From the IMG/VR virus record IMGVR_UViG_3300021093_002950, positions 1 to 21,097 of that record: 21,097 bases of DNA, one strand, 5' to 3'. Shown in pieces: positions 21,080 to 21,097 of the stretch. The position numbers were made by a program, and so were the translations under genes. The notes beneath the pieces are model-generated. The model saw only the letters and a program-made list of their open reading frames with translations, had not been told where the DNA came from and did not search any database. Source of the stretch: a virus. How positions within the stretch are numbered: the stretch's first letter is position 1; each line of letters begins with the position of its first letter.

Positions 21080-21097
21080 TTGTAACAGATGTTACAA
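21080..21097 (+). promoter_or_regulatory. Perfect palindrome matching the NtcA box
   Basis: TTGTAAC-AGAT-GTTACAA is an 18-base perfect inverted repeat with a four-base spacer and contains TGTA-N8-TACA, the exact consensus for the cyanobacterial nitrogen regulator NtcA. It sits in the intergenic space after 21019 and at the window edge, so the gene it may control is outside. Confidence 0.5.

Noticed and set aside
1-21097. tRNA genes, CRISPR arrays, insertion sequences, integrase or attachment sites
   Set aside because: I saw no cloverleaf-like sequence, spaced direct repeats, transposase motifs or duplicated ends anywhere in the window.

Overview
The window looks like part of the genome of a T4-like cyanophage (a myovirus of marine Synechococcus or Prochlorococcus). 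The evidence is dense, mostly same-strand, overlapping genes; A+T-rich DNA; T4-type late promoter words (ATAAATA/CTAAATA) in front of structural genes; collagen-like, glycine-hinged tail-fibre proteins; a PrnA-type tryptophan halogenase; a phage-type glutaredoxin; and a short run of small conserved cyanophage-type genes at the right end. All assignments come from reading the sequence; no database search was run.

Layout. (1) Bases 1-5150 hold five tandem virion or fibre-type genes: the 3' end of a protein with repeated TYTGNGG/AWAE units, then four modular fibre proteins that share a TATKFVGDGS-type module and glycine-rich hinges. One of the four ends in an S74 intramolecular chaperone domain. 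Most of these genes have their own late promoter word. (2) Bases 5193-11724 hold three separate seven-bladed RCC1 beta-propeller proteins. Between them lie a hypothetical gene, a 2OG-Fe(II) oxygenase and a TPR-glycosyltransferase. (3) Bases 11744-16906 are a very A+T-rich, tightly overlapping sugar and modification operon: GT25-like transferase, hypothetical protein, GT9/heptosyltransferase-like protein, CxxCxxCC protein, heptose-1-phosphate adenylyltransferase, heptose-7-phosphate kinase, HAD phosphatase, a second oxygenase-like protein and a cupin. (4) Bases 19311-16884 are a two-gene minus-strand unit: a tryptophan halogenase coupled to an HldD-type ADP-heptose 6-epimerase. (5) Bases 19312-21097 start with a divergent promoter region, then glutaredoxin and four small phage genes. 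The window ends in a perfect 18-base palindrome that matches the cyanobacterial NtcA box.

How the genes may work together. The kinase, phosphatase, adenylyltransferase and epimerase would make ADP-L-glycero-beta-D-manno-heptose from D-glycero-D-manno-heptose 7-phosphate. Two GT9/TPR-GT-like proteins and a GT25-like protein could use this or other activated sugars. Because these genes interleave with three RCC1 propellers, I infer a phage-encoded system that decorates its own virion adhesins, or alternatively remodels the host surface, with heptose. Hydroxylation and tryptophan halogenation may be further modifications. The isomerase GmhA is not present in the window. The sugar chemistry is a strong call from motifs; the acceptor is unknown.
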